This document shows positions 53,158 through 63,783 of a stretch of DNA of 64,000 nucleotides, piece after piece. The notes under the pieces were generated by a model. It was not told where the DNA came from and did no database searches. It was given only the letters and a program-made list of their open reading frames with translations. Source of the stretch: Pyropia haitanensis (Eukaryota; Rhodophyta; Bangiophyceae; Bangiales; Bangiaceae); assembly GCA_008729055.1 (NCBI GenBank), contig SDUX01000002.1:5421874-5485873 (forward strand), given 5' to 3'. Each line of letters begins with the position of its first letter. Positions within the stretch are counted from its first letter, which is position 1. The position numbers and the translations under genes are program-made.

Positions 53158-54577
53158 AGCCGCCCGCGACGCGGCGCGGCGCTCATCGCGCAGCACACGC
53201 TCGCGGCTCGCGCCACCGTCCGACGGCCCCTCTGCTGGTGCTGGCGGCCAGGTGTCGTTGCCGGCGGGCGTCTGACGCGCTGCGGGCGGGCGCGTAGGGC
53301 AGCGCCGTCGGGCGGGTGCTGCCCGACCAATCGCTTCTGCTGCCGCGGTCGCCGCGGCTGCCACCGGACGGTTGCAAGACTGGCCGCGTGGGCAGCCGCC
53401 CCCACCGAGCAGCCAGCTCCGTAGCGTTGGTCGGCTTTTGCTCACGCACCTGCCTTCCTCGTCCCTCTCTGGGGCGCGGCGTCGGGCGCGTGTTCCTACG
53501 TTGGCTGGGCGGCAACTGCCACTGCTTTCATCTTGTGCTCCTTGGTTTTTTTTTTCTCCTGATTTCAATACTACACGGAGATTTCGATCGCGACACTGGG
53601 AAGCGTCGTCGCTACTTAATTGATGTATTTTCCCCGCTCGCGCACCGGCGTGGTCGGTGTCGCCTCCAACACAGTACCCAGACGGCAACGACTGTAAAGT
53701 TTCAACTTAACTAGCGGTGCGGGTGAGCACCCCTGTGGAAATAGTGCAGCAGCAACACTTCGCGCCGACCTCGAAGCGCTACCCCCCCCCCCCCTCGACA
53801 CCGCAAACGGGCATGCAGCCATCATGAAAAAAAAGAAGGAACAGGCGTGATCAGCACCCCCCTGCCGCCAGCACCGTTTGCCGGCTGGCCCGGGCCCACA
53901 GCCCCGCCCTCTCGCCCTGGCGGCAGGAGCGGAGCCGCCGCCACGGCCAGCAGAGGGGGGGGGGGGGGGGGTGCGGCGCGGGGCCCCGACGCCCCCCCCC
54001 TCTTTCCCCCCCCGTTGTCGTTCCCTTGCAGCCCCCCACCCACCGTGGGTGCCCGGCGGTTCCCCTCCGCCCCCGCTCCCCCCCCATTGTTACGACGCTG
54101 CGACCTACGGCCGCTGCCGCACGCGTGCAGCCGCGCCGCCGCCGCCGCTGCCGCGGCCGCTGCGATTGCCGCGGCCGCGGCTGGCGCCGGTGCCACCGCC
54201 GGTTGCGGGGCGCGCGGCGGCCGCGGCGGCCGCAGCGCAACCTCGGCAGCGGCGGCGGCGGCAGCGGCAGCGGCGGCGGCGGCGGCGGCAGCGGCCGCCG
54301 CTGCCCGCGCTCCATGGGCGGCTGCCCCCGCCCGCCGCGCGGGAGGCAGCGGCGGCGGACGTGGGGCGGCGGCGGCGGCCGCTGCCGCCGCCGCGGCGGC
54401 GGTCGTGACCGCCGCGCGGCGCCAGCCGCGGCGGCCGCCTCGGCCGCCCCGCGGCGGCGGCCGCCGGCGCCCGCCCTTGCGCGTCGCGGCGGCCGCGGCC
54501 GTGCCGGCGCGGCCGGTGTGGGCGGCGCCCGCCACGTCCGCTGCGGGGGGGGGGTGGGCGTTCCGTGACGCGGTGGT
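53158..54577. other. intergenic, low complexity
   Basis: 53158-53830 is a 3' flank with T-runs (53544-53554). From 53830 on, GCN-type repeats give poly-Ala frames on both strands (for example a 479-aa minus-strand frame) without any domain. No gene called. Confidence 0.4.
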
Positions 54578-54926
54578 GTGGCGCGTGGGTCGTGGCGGGT
54601 GGGGCCCGCGGTGGCTGCCGCGGGGGACTGGCTGCGTTTCCCCCCTCCCCTGCCAGGCCGCCGCTCGCGCTCTTGCCCTTTGCTGTTCCTCCCTTGCCGC
54701 TGTGGCCCTCCTCCCCTCCGCCCCCGCTCGCGGCTCACCCTTGTCGTACCGCCTCCCCACCGCACCTTGCCAGTCGCCGCGGGGTTTGTTGCGGTGGCGC
54801 TCTACTCTTCCTCTTTCCTTCCCGGCGTGCAGCGTGGGGGAGCGACGCGGCCCGTGCGTCTGCCCGTGCGGATGGGCGCGGCGTGGCGTGCCGGGGAAGA
54901 CCAACGCCCCGTGCTGCATCCTCCTC

Positions 54927-54975
<49 letters not shown>

Positions 54976-56403
54976 TCCGCCGCCGCCGCCGCCGCAGCCG
55001 TCGCAGCCGCCGCCGCCGCAGCAGCAGCAAGTCGGCGCTCGACGGGTGGCGGTACCGGCGGCGGCCGCCCACACTATCGGGGTCGGTGACGTGACGCGCG
55101 GGCGCAAGCGTGGGCGCACGTCCACTGGCGGCGGTGGCGGCGGTGGCGGCGCTCGCATCGCCGACGGCGGTGGTGACGGTGGCGGCGGTGGCGGCCGCGG
55201 CGGCGGCGCGCACGGCGGCGCGGGCGGCAGCCGCCCGCCGCGCAGCGGTGGCCCCGGCCATGGCAGCCGCCCCGGTCTCGGTGCGGGCCCGCCGGGGAGC
55301 GCCGCCGACCAGGGAGTCGCCAGCCCCCGCGGCAGCCGCGGGGACGCCGCCGGCGGGCTTGGTGCCAGCGGGGGCGCCGTCGCCGCACGCGCGGCCGCGC
55401 CCACCCGCGGAGGGTACAGCGGCGCGTGTGTGGCGGCGTCATCCGGCTCAACCGCCGCGCCTGGCACCCCCGTCTGCGATGGCGCGGCCGTTGCAATCGA
55501 GGGGGGCGGCGTCGCTGGTGGTGGCGGCGGCGGCAGCGGCGGCACCCAACGGCCCGACGGCGACCTCTCCTGGAACGCCGTCGTGGCCAGTTGCATCGCC
55601 ATTATTGGCGGTAACGCCGCGGTGGCCTCAGACGGAGGTGGCGCAAGCAGCGCACCTTGCCACAATGATGGGGCGGGCGGTGGCCACACTGGTGTTGGGG
55701 ACGCGCCCGTGGCCACCCCGTGCGACGGCGGTGGTGGTGGCGGCGGCGATGGTGGGGACCGAGCCCGGGTCAACTGCGGCGGCGACAACGGCCAGCCTGT
55801 GGGTGTTGCGGACGGGCGCAAGGATAGCGGCAGTGGCGACGCGGGATGCGGCGGGGCGGCGGGGGTTGGCGGCGGTGGAAAAGCACCCGCTTCTCGCGGA
55901 GAGCCCGCGGGGAAGGAGCAAAGCTGCGTCGGCAATGCGGGTGGTGGCCCCGGCGGCAGTGGCGGTCACGACGCCGCCGCCATGACCACCAACGGCGCCA
56001 CACCGGGCGCAGCCGACGGCACACCCCCCAACAGCACAGCTGCTGCGGCGGCAGCGGTGATGGAGGCGGCTGCCGCGGCGACCGCAGCGGCGGCCGTCGG
56101 TAGCGGTCCCCTCCCTCGTGCGGCGGCGGCCATGGCGCTCGCCGCGGCCGACGCGGCGCACGCGTGGTCGGCGCTCGCGGTGGGGGGCGCTGGCGGTGGC
56201 GGCGGCATGCTGCCGCTCGCGCCGGCGCCGCCACCAGCGGGCGGCTGGGCCGCCCTGCCCGCCGGGGTGGTGGCCGCGGCGGCCGCGACGGGTGCGGCGG
56301 CAGCTGCAGACGACGCTATGGCTGAGGCGGGGGAGGAAGCCACGTCCCCCGCGTCGGGCGCATTGCCGTCGGCGGCTGGCGTGATGTCGTGGATTCCGTG
56401 GTG

Positions 56404-56435
<32 letters not shown>

Positions 56436-57970
56436 CGCCACCGCCGTCCGTGGACGTCCTCCCCGCCGCTGAGGAGCTCGCCGCGTGGCGCCGCTGGGGG
56501 GGTGACGTGGCGGCGGCTGCGGCAGCCCCGCCGCCGCCACAGCCGCCGCCGCCACCTCCGCCGCTGCCGCCGTCACCCTCACAACCAGCCGACAACTACT
56601 GGTGGGGTGGCTGGGGGGCACCCCCCCCACGGCACGCCCCCTACCCCACCCCTCGCCTGAGTTTCCCGTGGCAGTCGTGGCCGCCAGGCAGCGCGGCGCG
56701 GCGGCAGCCAGTCTACCGACGACTGCCGTCCCCGCCGAGCGCGTCGTCTGCGAGAGATGAATCCACGTCGAGCTCGGCAGGCGGGACGCTACCGACGGGC
56801 GTGGCAGGCGACCTCAGTGGACGTGGGCGCGGGTATGGCGTCGGGCTGACCAGCACCAGCGACAGCACGCCCGGCAGGGGCGGTAACGACGGCGGCGCTC
56901 GGCGTGGCAGCGGCCGTCGCAGCGCCAGTGGGAGCGCAGCGGACGCCACCGGCGGCTCCTCGACCAGCAGCAGCGAGCCCGACCGGGTGTGGTCGTCGGG
57001 CCCCAGCAGCAGCGGCTCGACGGCGACCTGGGCGCCCCCGTCGGACCGCGACAGCGGCAAGGCCAGCGGCAGCGGCACGGCCATTGCCAGCGGCAGCCAC
57101 ACGTCCCGCACCGGCTGCGGCCGCACGCCTCGCTCGACCGGCCGCGGCGGCAGCGCTGGCGACTCCCCGCGGCCCTTGTCCCCGCCACGTCCGCGGCGAC
57201 GGCGGCGCGTCGTCAGCGGCGGCAGCGCTGGCTGTAGCCCGTCGTCCTCGTCGGCGCCGCGCAAGCGGCGGCGGTTGCGTGGCACGCCGCCCACGGCGGG
57301 GGGGTCGGCGATGGCAGAGGGCGGCGACAGCGGCGGCTGCCCGGCGCAACCCGCGGCGGCGACACCCCTCCCGGTGGCCGTGACGACCTTGCCTCGCTCG
57401 GCGGGTGCTGCTACGGCCGCCACGGCAGCCGCACCGCTGCGGCCAGCGGGCAGAAGACCGCCCGTGGCGACGGCTGTGGTGTCCGCCACGGGGCGTGGCC
57501 GCGGGCGGCAGCCACCCGTGGCGGCGGCGGCGGCCGTCACCAGCCCGCTCGACGGCAGCAGCATTGTCGGGACGGCTGCACCGGGCGCGGCACATCCCGC
57601 ACAAGTAGTCCCGCCGTTGGCGGTTCGTAGGATACAGACGCCGCAGCAGCGGGCGTCACCGGCTGCCGGTGCCGCCGCCGCCGGCGCGGTCACGCCCTTG
57701 CGCGCCGCCGGTGTCACCCGGGCGGCTGTCGCCGCCGCTACCGGCAGCCGCCGTGGGCAGCAGCCGCCGTCGCCGGCGGCCGGTGCCACCGCCGCCGGCG
57801 CTGTCACCCCCGCGCGCGCCACCGCTGTCACCAGCGGGGACCCCCCCGTTGCCGCCGCCGTTGGCGCTGCCGCCGCCGCTGCCGCCCGCGCGGCCGCCCC
57901 TCCCCGGCGGCAGACGCGGGCGGCGGCGGCGGCCGCGGCGGCCCTCCGCCGTAGCCGCCGCCGTCGGTAA
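54578..57970 (+). CDS. very long low-complexity ORF, possible nuclear disordered protein
   Basis: 1130 codons open. I recognise no family. Poly-Pro (from (CCG)n at 54929-54997) is followed by long Gly/Ala/Ser-rich stretches and a segment with Trp-containing motifs (VMSWIPWWPPLPPPP, NYWWGGWGAPPPRH). A Ser-rich region then carries basic clusters like nuclear signals (PRPRRRRRVVSGG, APRKRRRLRG), and the end is Ala/Arg-rich. Non-repetitive patches (DLSWNAVVASCIAIIGGNAA, LSFPWQSWPPGSAARRQ) favour real coding on this strand, but the true start is probably well inside, and GC bias can keep such frames open by chance. Antisense frames of 614 and 377 codons overlap it. Confidence 0.38.
54929..54997. 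repeat. (CCG)n microsatellite
   Basis: About 20 CCG units with one CCT interruption, giving poly-Pro in the plus-strand ORF. Confidence 0.85.
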
Positions 57971-58694
57971 GCCCACAGCGCTCGATGGAGGGCGTGAGGG
58001 CGATTGGGTGGGGGGGGGGGGGGGGGGGGGGAGGGTGGAGGCGGTGGCGGCTGCGTCATAGGCAAAGGGGACGCCCCGCGCGCCGACGCGGGAGCCTCCG
58101 TGTCCCGCCCGAATTTCCCACCGGCGCCGCGGCGGGGGGAGCGGGGGGTGGTTCTTCCCCTCCAGTCCAACGACGCGCCTCCGCATGCATCGGGGGGTGC
58201 AAGCGTCTGCGGATGGGCACCCCAGACGAGCCGTCCGCCGCCCCTCCGCCCTCCCCCGTCTTCTACTCCCCCGACGGCGCCCGCCACGTCGACGCTCCCT
58301 GGTCGCCTCTGTTTCTGTCCGCCGTGCTCGCTCGCGCCCGTGACTGCGCCTCCCCTTTTTTTTTTCTTTTTGTCTCCTGTCCGTTTTCGAGGGGGAAGGG
58401 ACCGCCGCAGGCCGGCATGGCGCATCCCCCTGCGGCCATCCGCTTCCCTGCGTCCGCCGCCGCCTCCCCCCCCACTGACCTTCATCCCGTGCGGCGGCGG
58501 CGTCGGTCTCCCACACCGCAACACCAGCGGCGGCGCCAGGAGCAACACCCCCCTCACCCTTCTATCTTCCCGCCCTCACCTGTGCTGTGAGGATGTCCCA
58601 ATGCCCCGCCCCCCCCCCCCCCCCCCCTGCCCGTGGGTCATCACTTCCCCCCCTCCCCCCCCCCCCCCCGCCCAACTCCCCCCCCCTCACGCGC
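57971..58694. other. intergenic with poly-G and poly-C tracts
   Basis: Includes a 22-G run (58010-58031), a T-run (58356-58369) and several C-runs (58608-58627, 58650-58669). Lies between the 3' ends of the plus-strand ORF and the GT92-like gene. No gene. Confidence 0.5.
58010..58031. repeat. poly-G tract, 22 G (longest in the window)
   Basis: Uninterrupted run of 22 G, followed by A and more G. Confidence 0.9.
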
Positions 58695-61679
58695 TCACCC
58701 CGTAAACACACAATCCCCCGTCCGCGGCCGGTACCTGCCGTGCATCGCCCACACCCCCTCCCCCACCGGCGGCCGCAGCCGCACCGGCGCGCCGAGGCCC
58801 GCCGCCGCCCCAGCCCCCGCCCGCCGCACGGCGACATCATGAATCAGGAAGCCCACGCCACGCGAGCAGTGCAGCGCGGCCTTGCCCTGCACCCCCCCAC
58901 ACGCCGTCGCGTTGCCACGCACCGCCGCCGCCAGCGGGGGGCCGCCACGGGACGTGACCCGCCGCGTGAGGGCGGCGGCGGCGGCCGCGTCGGGGACGGC
59001 AAAGTCCACCCACCGGGCGAGCACCGCCCCATCGGCGGGGGTGCCCGCCGATGGCGCCGCGGCCGCCGCCGCGGCCGCAGCAACAATGGCAGCGTCGGTG
59101 GTGGAGCCATTCGCGGTGGCGGCCGACGGTGACACGGCGGCGGCCGTCGTGGCCGCTACGCCCGCGAGGGTGGTGGCAAACAGCGTGCCCGCGGGTCCCG
59201 GGCGGAGCGGCGTGGCGCCCGCCCCGAGGCCGCCGCCGAGAAACTCGTCCGCGTCGAGCGACGCGGCCCACGTGTGGCCGCCGCCAAGCAGCCCGTACGC
59301 CGCGTACTGCGCACCAAACTGGGCGACCATGTAGCTGCTGCTGCACGGGCCGCCGCCGCCAGCCGTGACGGGCGCCTCGTCGGGTCCGCTGCCGAGGCCA
59401 CACCACGGCATCAGCACCAGCCGCGGGTGGTCGGGGGGGGGCACGCCCGCCACGGTCAGCGCCGCGCCCACCGCGGCCGCGTAGGTCGCCATTGACGCTG
59501 CCGCCGCCGCCGCCGCCGCCGCCACACAGTCCCCCACCGTCGGTGGCGGCGTCGCCACCGCCGCCTCCGCCTCCGCGTCGGTGAGGGTGGCGGCGACGCC
59601 GCCCGCCCGTGGGGTGACGTTGGCGTCCCCCCCGGCGGCGGCCTCCCCCCCCGCCCCCACGGCACGCTCACACGCCGCGGTCGTGGCGGAGAGGCCCGCC
59701 GGCACGACCGCAAACAGCGCGGCGGTGGTAAACGCGGCGGGCCCACGGAGGGCGCGCGCCGCCCACGCGGCGACCGCGGGGATGCCGTCGAGGCCCGACA
59801 GGCGGCCGTAGAGGGCGTTGCTGCACAGCACCACCGAGCGGCCGCCGGGGAGCGCCAGCGGGTCGTCGGGGCACGCGCGGGGCACCGCGGCCGGGGGGGT
59901 CGTCGCGTCCCAGCCGGTAACGCAGGCGAGGGAAAACGTCAGCGTCGCGGTGGCCGTGGTGAGTGGGGGAGTGCCGGTGGCTGCCGCCTCCGCCGCAGCC
60001 GCCTCGTCGGCGACGGGCAGGGAGAGGGTGAGGGTGCGGCCGCCGCCGACGCCGCGGCCGCCCGGCGTGGACGCGGCGGCGAGGGCGGCGGCGAGGCCGT
60101 CGGCCGACGTGAGGGGCCCGCCGGGGAGGGTGTAAAAGGTGAGGATGCCGACCCACTCGTCCCGCCCGAGCCGCCGCTCCCCGCCCGTGTGGGCCACGTG
60201 GTCCAGCGCCATCCCCACGCCGTCAATGGGCGCGCTCAGCGTGGCGTTTCCCGCCCACGCAGCGCCGCCGCCGCCGCCGTCCACGCCGCCGCCATCGACG
60301 CCGGGCTCGTGGCCGCCAAACCCCCACGCCTCGGCGCCGCCGCCGCCGCCACCGCCGCCACCGCCACCGCCACCGCCACCGCCACCGCCACTGGCGTCCC
60401 CGCCCCCCCCCTGCTCCGACCCTGGCGGCGTCCACACCCCCCCTACGGGCGTTCCCCGCGGCGCCCGCCGGTGACCCACCGCCGACGATGGCACCAGCAC
60501 GACGGGCATGACGGTGGTGAGCAGCAGCATGTATCGCACCGACGCGGTGGCGGCCGGCCGCGCCGCGGCGGCCTCGGCCGCTGACACCGCCCGGTGGTCG
60601 GGCACCACCTCCCGCAGCCGCACCGCCGCGCCGGCGCCCCACACAAACGAGCCGCCACACGACGTCCGGTCGGGCGCCCAGACCGTCACGCCCGTCGCGG
60701 GTGTGGACGCGGTGGGGGGTGGCGGTAGTGGCGGCGGTGGGGGGACAGCCGCCGCTGGCGTCGCGGCCGCCCATGCGCCCATCGATACGCGGGCGCGGAA
60801 CGGTCGCCGGGGCGGTGAGGCGGCGCCCGCCCCGCCCTCACCCCCCACCTCAAAGGTCCCCTGTGCTTGCCTCGTTCCGTCATGTTGCTCCACTCCAGAA
60901 AGCGCGTCACCGCCGGTTGGGGGCGCGTCGAGGCGGCGACGCGCGCGGCCGAGGACGTGCTGCCGCGTCGACAGGGGCACCAGCCCAAGGACGCCGAGCG
61001 CGGCGGTGGTGATGGCCGCGACGACGAGCAGCGGCGTCGTTGCCTTGCACCGCCTGCCGCTGCGGCCGTGGGCGCTGCGCGTTCGGCCGCGCGTGCTGCG
61101 GCTGCGGCTGCGGCAGCCGCCGCTGCCCCTGCTGCCGCTGCTGCTGTCGCTGCCGCCGTGGGGGCCACGAGGGCGCCACAAAACTTCGGCATTGGCACAG
61201 GGGGGCGATGCTGGCGAGCCGCCAAGCCGGCACGCGTCCGTATCCGCCTCCTGCCATCCACCTGGTGGCTCTTCCCGTAGCGCCGCCGCCGCCGCCGCGA
61301 CGGTCGGCTCTCCACCGCCGCCGTGGCCGCTGCCGCTGCCGCCGCCGCTTCGTGCACCGCTGACGGCGGCGGCGCCGCCTGGAAACGCCCGCCCGCGGCG
61401 ATCCACCCACGATGGGAGCGGCGGCTGTGCTTGGCCGGCGCCGCTGCCGCCCGCCACCCGAGCGGGGCTGCCCGCCGCCGCCGCCGTCGCGGTCAATGTC
61501 GCGCCACCGGCTGCCGCTGCTGCTGCCGCTGCCGCCGCCGCCGCCGCCGTCGCCGCGTCCCCCCGTGCCGGCCGCCGCGGGGTGGTCGACAGCCTCACGC
61601 GGCGGGGTTGGCGCCACCACTGGGGCGGCGATGACGGCGCGGCGTCGCCGCGGTCAGCACCATTGGCGGCCGCATCCAT
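58695..61679 (-). CDS. GT92-like (DUF23) type II membrane glycosyltransferase
   Basis: 994 aa from the ATG at 61679 (MDAAANGADRGDAAP). A cytosolic, Arg/Ser-rich N-terminus of about 210 aa leads into one transmembrane helix (TTPLLVVAAITTAALGVLGLV, about residues 216-236), then a long Gly/Ala-rich stem. The C-terminal domain contains SVVLCSNALYGRLSG and a Cys before a Gln-rich helix (PCSSSYMVAQFGAQYAAYGL). It is followed by HTWAASLDADEFLGG, where D809-A-D811-E-F is the DxDEF metal/nucleotide-sugar motif of GT92, and by VLARWVDF. GALS/GALT-1 enzymes of this family add galactose to glycans in the Golgi. The domain spacing fits, but identity is low, and Gly/Ala insertions are heavy. The C-terminus (HGRYRPRTGDCVF) may continue in another exon. 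The frame is open upstream to 62024 without homology. Confidence 0.55.
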   Translation of the reverse strand: MDAAANGADRGDAAPSSPPQWWRQPRRVRLSTTPRRPARGDAATAAAAAAAAAAAAAGGATLTATAAAAGSPARVAGGSGAGQAQPPLPSWVDRRGRAFPGGAAAVSGARSGGGSGSGHGGGGEPTVAAAAAALREEPPGGWQEADTDACRLGGSPASPPCANAEVLWRPRGPHGGSDSSSGSRGSGGCRSRSRSTRGRTRSAHGRSGRRCKATTPLLVVAAITTAALGVLGLVPLSTRQHVLGRARRRLDAPPTGGDALSGVEQHDGTRQAQGTFEVGGEGGAGAASPPRRPFRARVSMGAWAAATPAAAVPPPPPLPPPPTASTPATGVTVWAPDRTSCGGSFVWGAGAAVRLREVVPDHRAVSAAEAAAARPAATASVRYMLLLTTVMPVVLVPSSAVGHRRAPRGTPVGGVWTPPGSEQGGGGDASGGGGGGGGGGGGGGGGGGAEAWGFGGHEPGVDGGGVDGGGGGAAWAGNATLSAPIDGVGMALDHVAHTGGERRLGRDEWVGILTFYTLPGGPLTSADGLAAALAAASTPGGRGVGGGRTLTLSLPVADEAAAAEAAATGTPPLTTATATLTFSLACVTGWDATTPPAAVPRACPDDPLALPGGRSVVLCSNALYGRLSGLDGIPAVAAWAARALRGPAAFTTAALFAVVPAGLSATTAACERAVGAGGEAAAGGDANVTPRAGGVAATLTDAEAEAAVATPPPTVGDCVAAAAAAAAASMATYAAAVGAALTVAGVPPPDHPRLVLMPWCGLGSGPDEAPVTAGGGGPCSSSYMVAQFGAQYAAYGLLGGGHTWAASLDADEFLGGGLGAGATPLRPGPAGTLFATTLAGVAATTAAAVSPSAATANGSTTDAAIVAAAAAAAAAPSAGTPADGAVLARWVDFAVPDAAAAAALTRRVTSRGGPPLAAAVRGNATACGGVQGKAALHCSRGVGFLIHDVAVRRAGAGAAAGLGAPVRLRPPVGEGVWAMHGRYRPRTGDCVFTG

Positions 61680-63701
61680 AGTTGGCTGCAGCCGTGGGGT
61701 GGGGGGCTCTCTCGCAAGGCAGAGCGCCCAGGGGGGGGGGCGCGGGAACGGACCGCCCCGCAGGGGTTTGGCACGCAACTGCACGGCGGAAGGAGAACGA
61801 GGAGACGCCACCCACTGTCTTCCACGCGCTCCTCCAGCACAGCGATGGGGAGCCGCGGTGAAAGGGGCGGCCCGGCGGCGACCGCCGCCATGTTCCCTCG
61901 CGCCCGCACCCGTCGCCGCGGAAGGCGCTTCCTCAGCACCTCCCACACGCGGCACGTGCACTCCCCCCTCCGCGCCCCCCTGCCCGCCCGCCCTCCTTGC
62001 CGACAGTCGCCAGGCGTGCCGCACGGCTGTTCGCAGCTACGCCCACCCCGTCCGCCGCAGCCGCGGTCACCATCAAGCGCCGACACGGGGGATCATCATC
62101 TGGGTATGGCAGTCCCCACGCTCCGTCGCCGACGCCAAGGCCGCCGTCGGTCGTCGCCGCGGCACGAGCGGGCTCGCCGTGCGCGGCGGCGACGACGCGG
62201 GCATCCCCGCCCCCTCCGCCCCCGTCGCCGCCACTGCCTCCCGTCCCCCCACGGCTGGCCGACCGCGGCCGCCCCCCCAACCTCACCCCGCCCCCCCCTC
62301 CGTAGAGGTGGCTGCGTATCCGGCCTCGCGACCGCGCCAAAGCGGCGCCATTGACCGGTGACCGACGAAGCAAAACCCACCGTCGCTACCGGAAGCGGCC
62401 CCTCCCCCACCCCACCCGCCCGCGGGCCAACCGGCAGCGCTGGCAGTGGTCACACGGGCGAACGCCCGCGCGTCAGGCCGGCCTGGCCGGCGGGTGCCGT
62501 CACCTCGTGCACAGCAGCCAAGGCGAGGGGAAGGGAGGAAGGGGGGGGAGGGTACGGGGGCAGACGCGCACGCTCCCCCACCCCCCCCCCCCCCGTGAGC
62601 ACGGGCGCTGAGGGAAAAACACGGTGTCGACTGGTGGTCTTCCAGGAGTACCCAGGGAGGAGAAGCGGCCGGGCGGGTGGACTCCCGCCGCAGAGCGGAC
62701 CGCCACTCGGACAAGGAAACAAGAAAATTCCACCTTGCCGCCGCGGGGAGGGGCCCCCCAGCGGCTGGCCCGCCAAAGGCGGTGGAACCCCCCGAGTCAG
62801 TGTCGGCCCGCCGGCCGGCGGCGACGGAGGCGCGGCCGCCGCCACTGCCCGTCGCCGACGCCGCCGCCGCCGCCGCTGCCGCTGCCGCCGTCGTGGCCGT
62901 GATGCGGCTGCGAAGACCCGTCGGTGCCACGCCTCCTCCGCGGCCGCCGCGAGCTCAACGTACGAGCGGGCTCACTGCTGCCATCTTTGGAACGCGAGGC
63001 CGGCCGACGGTTGAATTCCGTTGGCGGGGGTGGACGACTGCCTCAACTGCGTGGCTGCCGATGGGACTGATGGCCACGTGCCCGACTCGACGAAATCGCC
63101 CCATTTTGCGAAACACAATAGTGTTTGTCTTTCATGATCTGCGTGAAACTTGGTAGACCAATGCGGCACATCTCGGCGGTTTCACCCCCACGTGGCTACT
63201 GTGAGAGCTTCGCCCCGTCCACCGCGTCACCGGGCCCGCTGTCGCCGCCGCCATGCATCCGCCAGCCAAAGCGTGGCGAGAAATGCAGGAACGTCCCACG
63301 AGAGCAACAGGTAGCGGCGGCGCACGACCGTCGCAGCACCGGGTGGCGGCGTCTGCTGCCTCAGAGCCTTCCGCCGTTCATACCGTCGACAAAAACCACC
63401 GACGCTGGCAGCAGTGGCGGCCGGCGAGCGATGCTGCCACCGCCGCTCCCGTCCGTGCAAGACTTAGTGTTAGAGCTGCGGCCGCCAGTCGGGCGGCAGT
63501 AGCGGCAACCAGCGGGCCACCCCCCAAAGAAGCACTCTAGGGACTGTGGAGGCGGCAAGCCCGCCTCCGGCTGCTGTGAAACGAATACTTTTGTGCCATC
63601 TCCGTCAATTGAGAGACGAACGTTATGTACATCTGTGCAGGCAAATTTATTATAAATCAAACAATATAATGAATTTGAAGACCTCTTGAAGTCACCTGTT
63701 A
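61680..63701. other. 2-kb region without a recognised gene
   Basis: Promoter side of the GT92-like gene, then mixed sequence. Open frames on both strands (for example a 215-codon minus-strand frame at 62930-62283) are Ala/Gly/Arg-rich without domains. From 63540 to 63700 the DNA turns AT-rich (AATATAATGAATTTG) ahead of the tRNA. A TTGAAGACCTCTTGAAGTC motif at 63674-63692 recalls the TTCAAG-rich ends at 13.7-15.4 kb. Confidence 0.4.
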
Positions 63702-63783
63702 GTGCCTTTGGCCGAGTGGTTAAGGCGCTAGCCTGCTAAGTTAGTGGTGTTTCACCGCGAGAGTTCGAATCTCTCAGGGCACG
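63702..63783 (+). tRNA. tRNA-Ser (GCT)
   Basis: 82 nt with a long variable arm (TGGTGTTTCACCG) typical of class II tRNA-Ser. The acceptor GTGCCTT pairs with AGGGCAC (one T-G pair) and the discriminator is G. The D arm is GCC-GAGTGGTTAA-GGC. The anticodon arm is CTAGC-CTGCTAA-GTTAG with anticodon GCT at 63735-63737. The T arm is GAGAG-TTCGAAT-CTCTC. No intron, in contrast to the tRNA-Tyr at the other end of the window. Confidence 0.95.

Noticed and set aside
53822..55261. 479-codon minus-strand frame
   Set aside because: Mostly poly-Ala and poly-Arg from GCN repeats; a shadow of triplet repeats.
56713..58557. 614-codon minus-strand frame opposite the low-complexity ORF
   Set aside because: Pure Arg/Pro/Ala/Gly composition that mirrors the plus-strand repeats, with no domain or plausible start.
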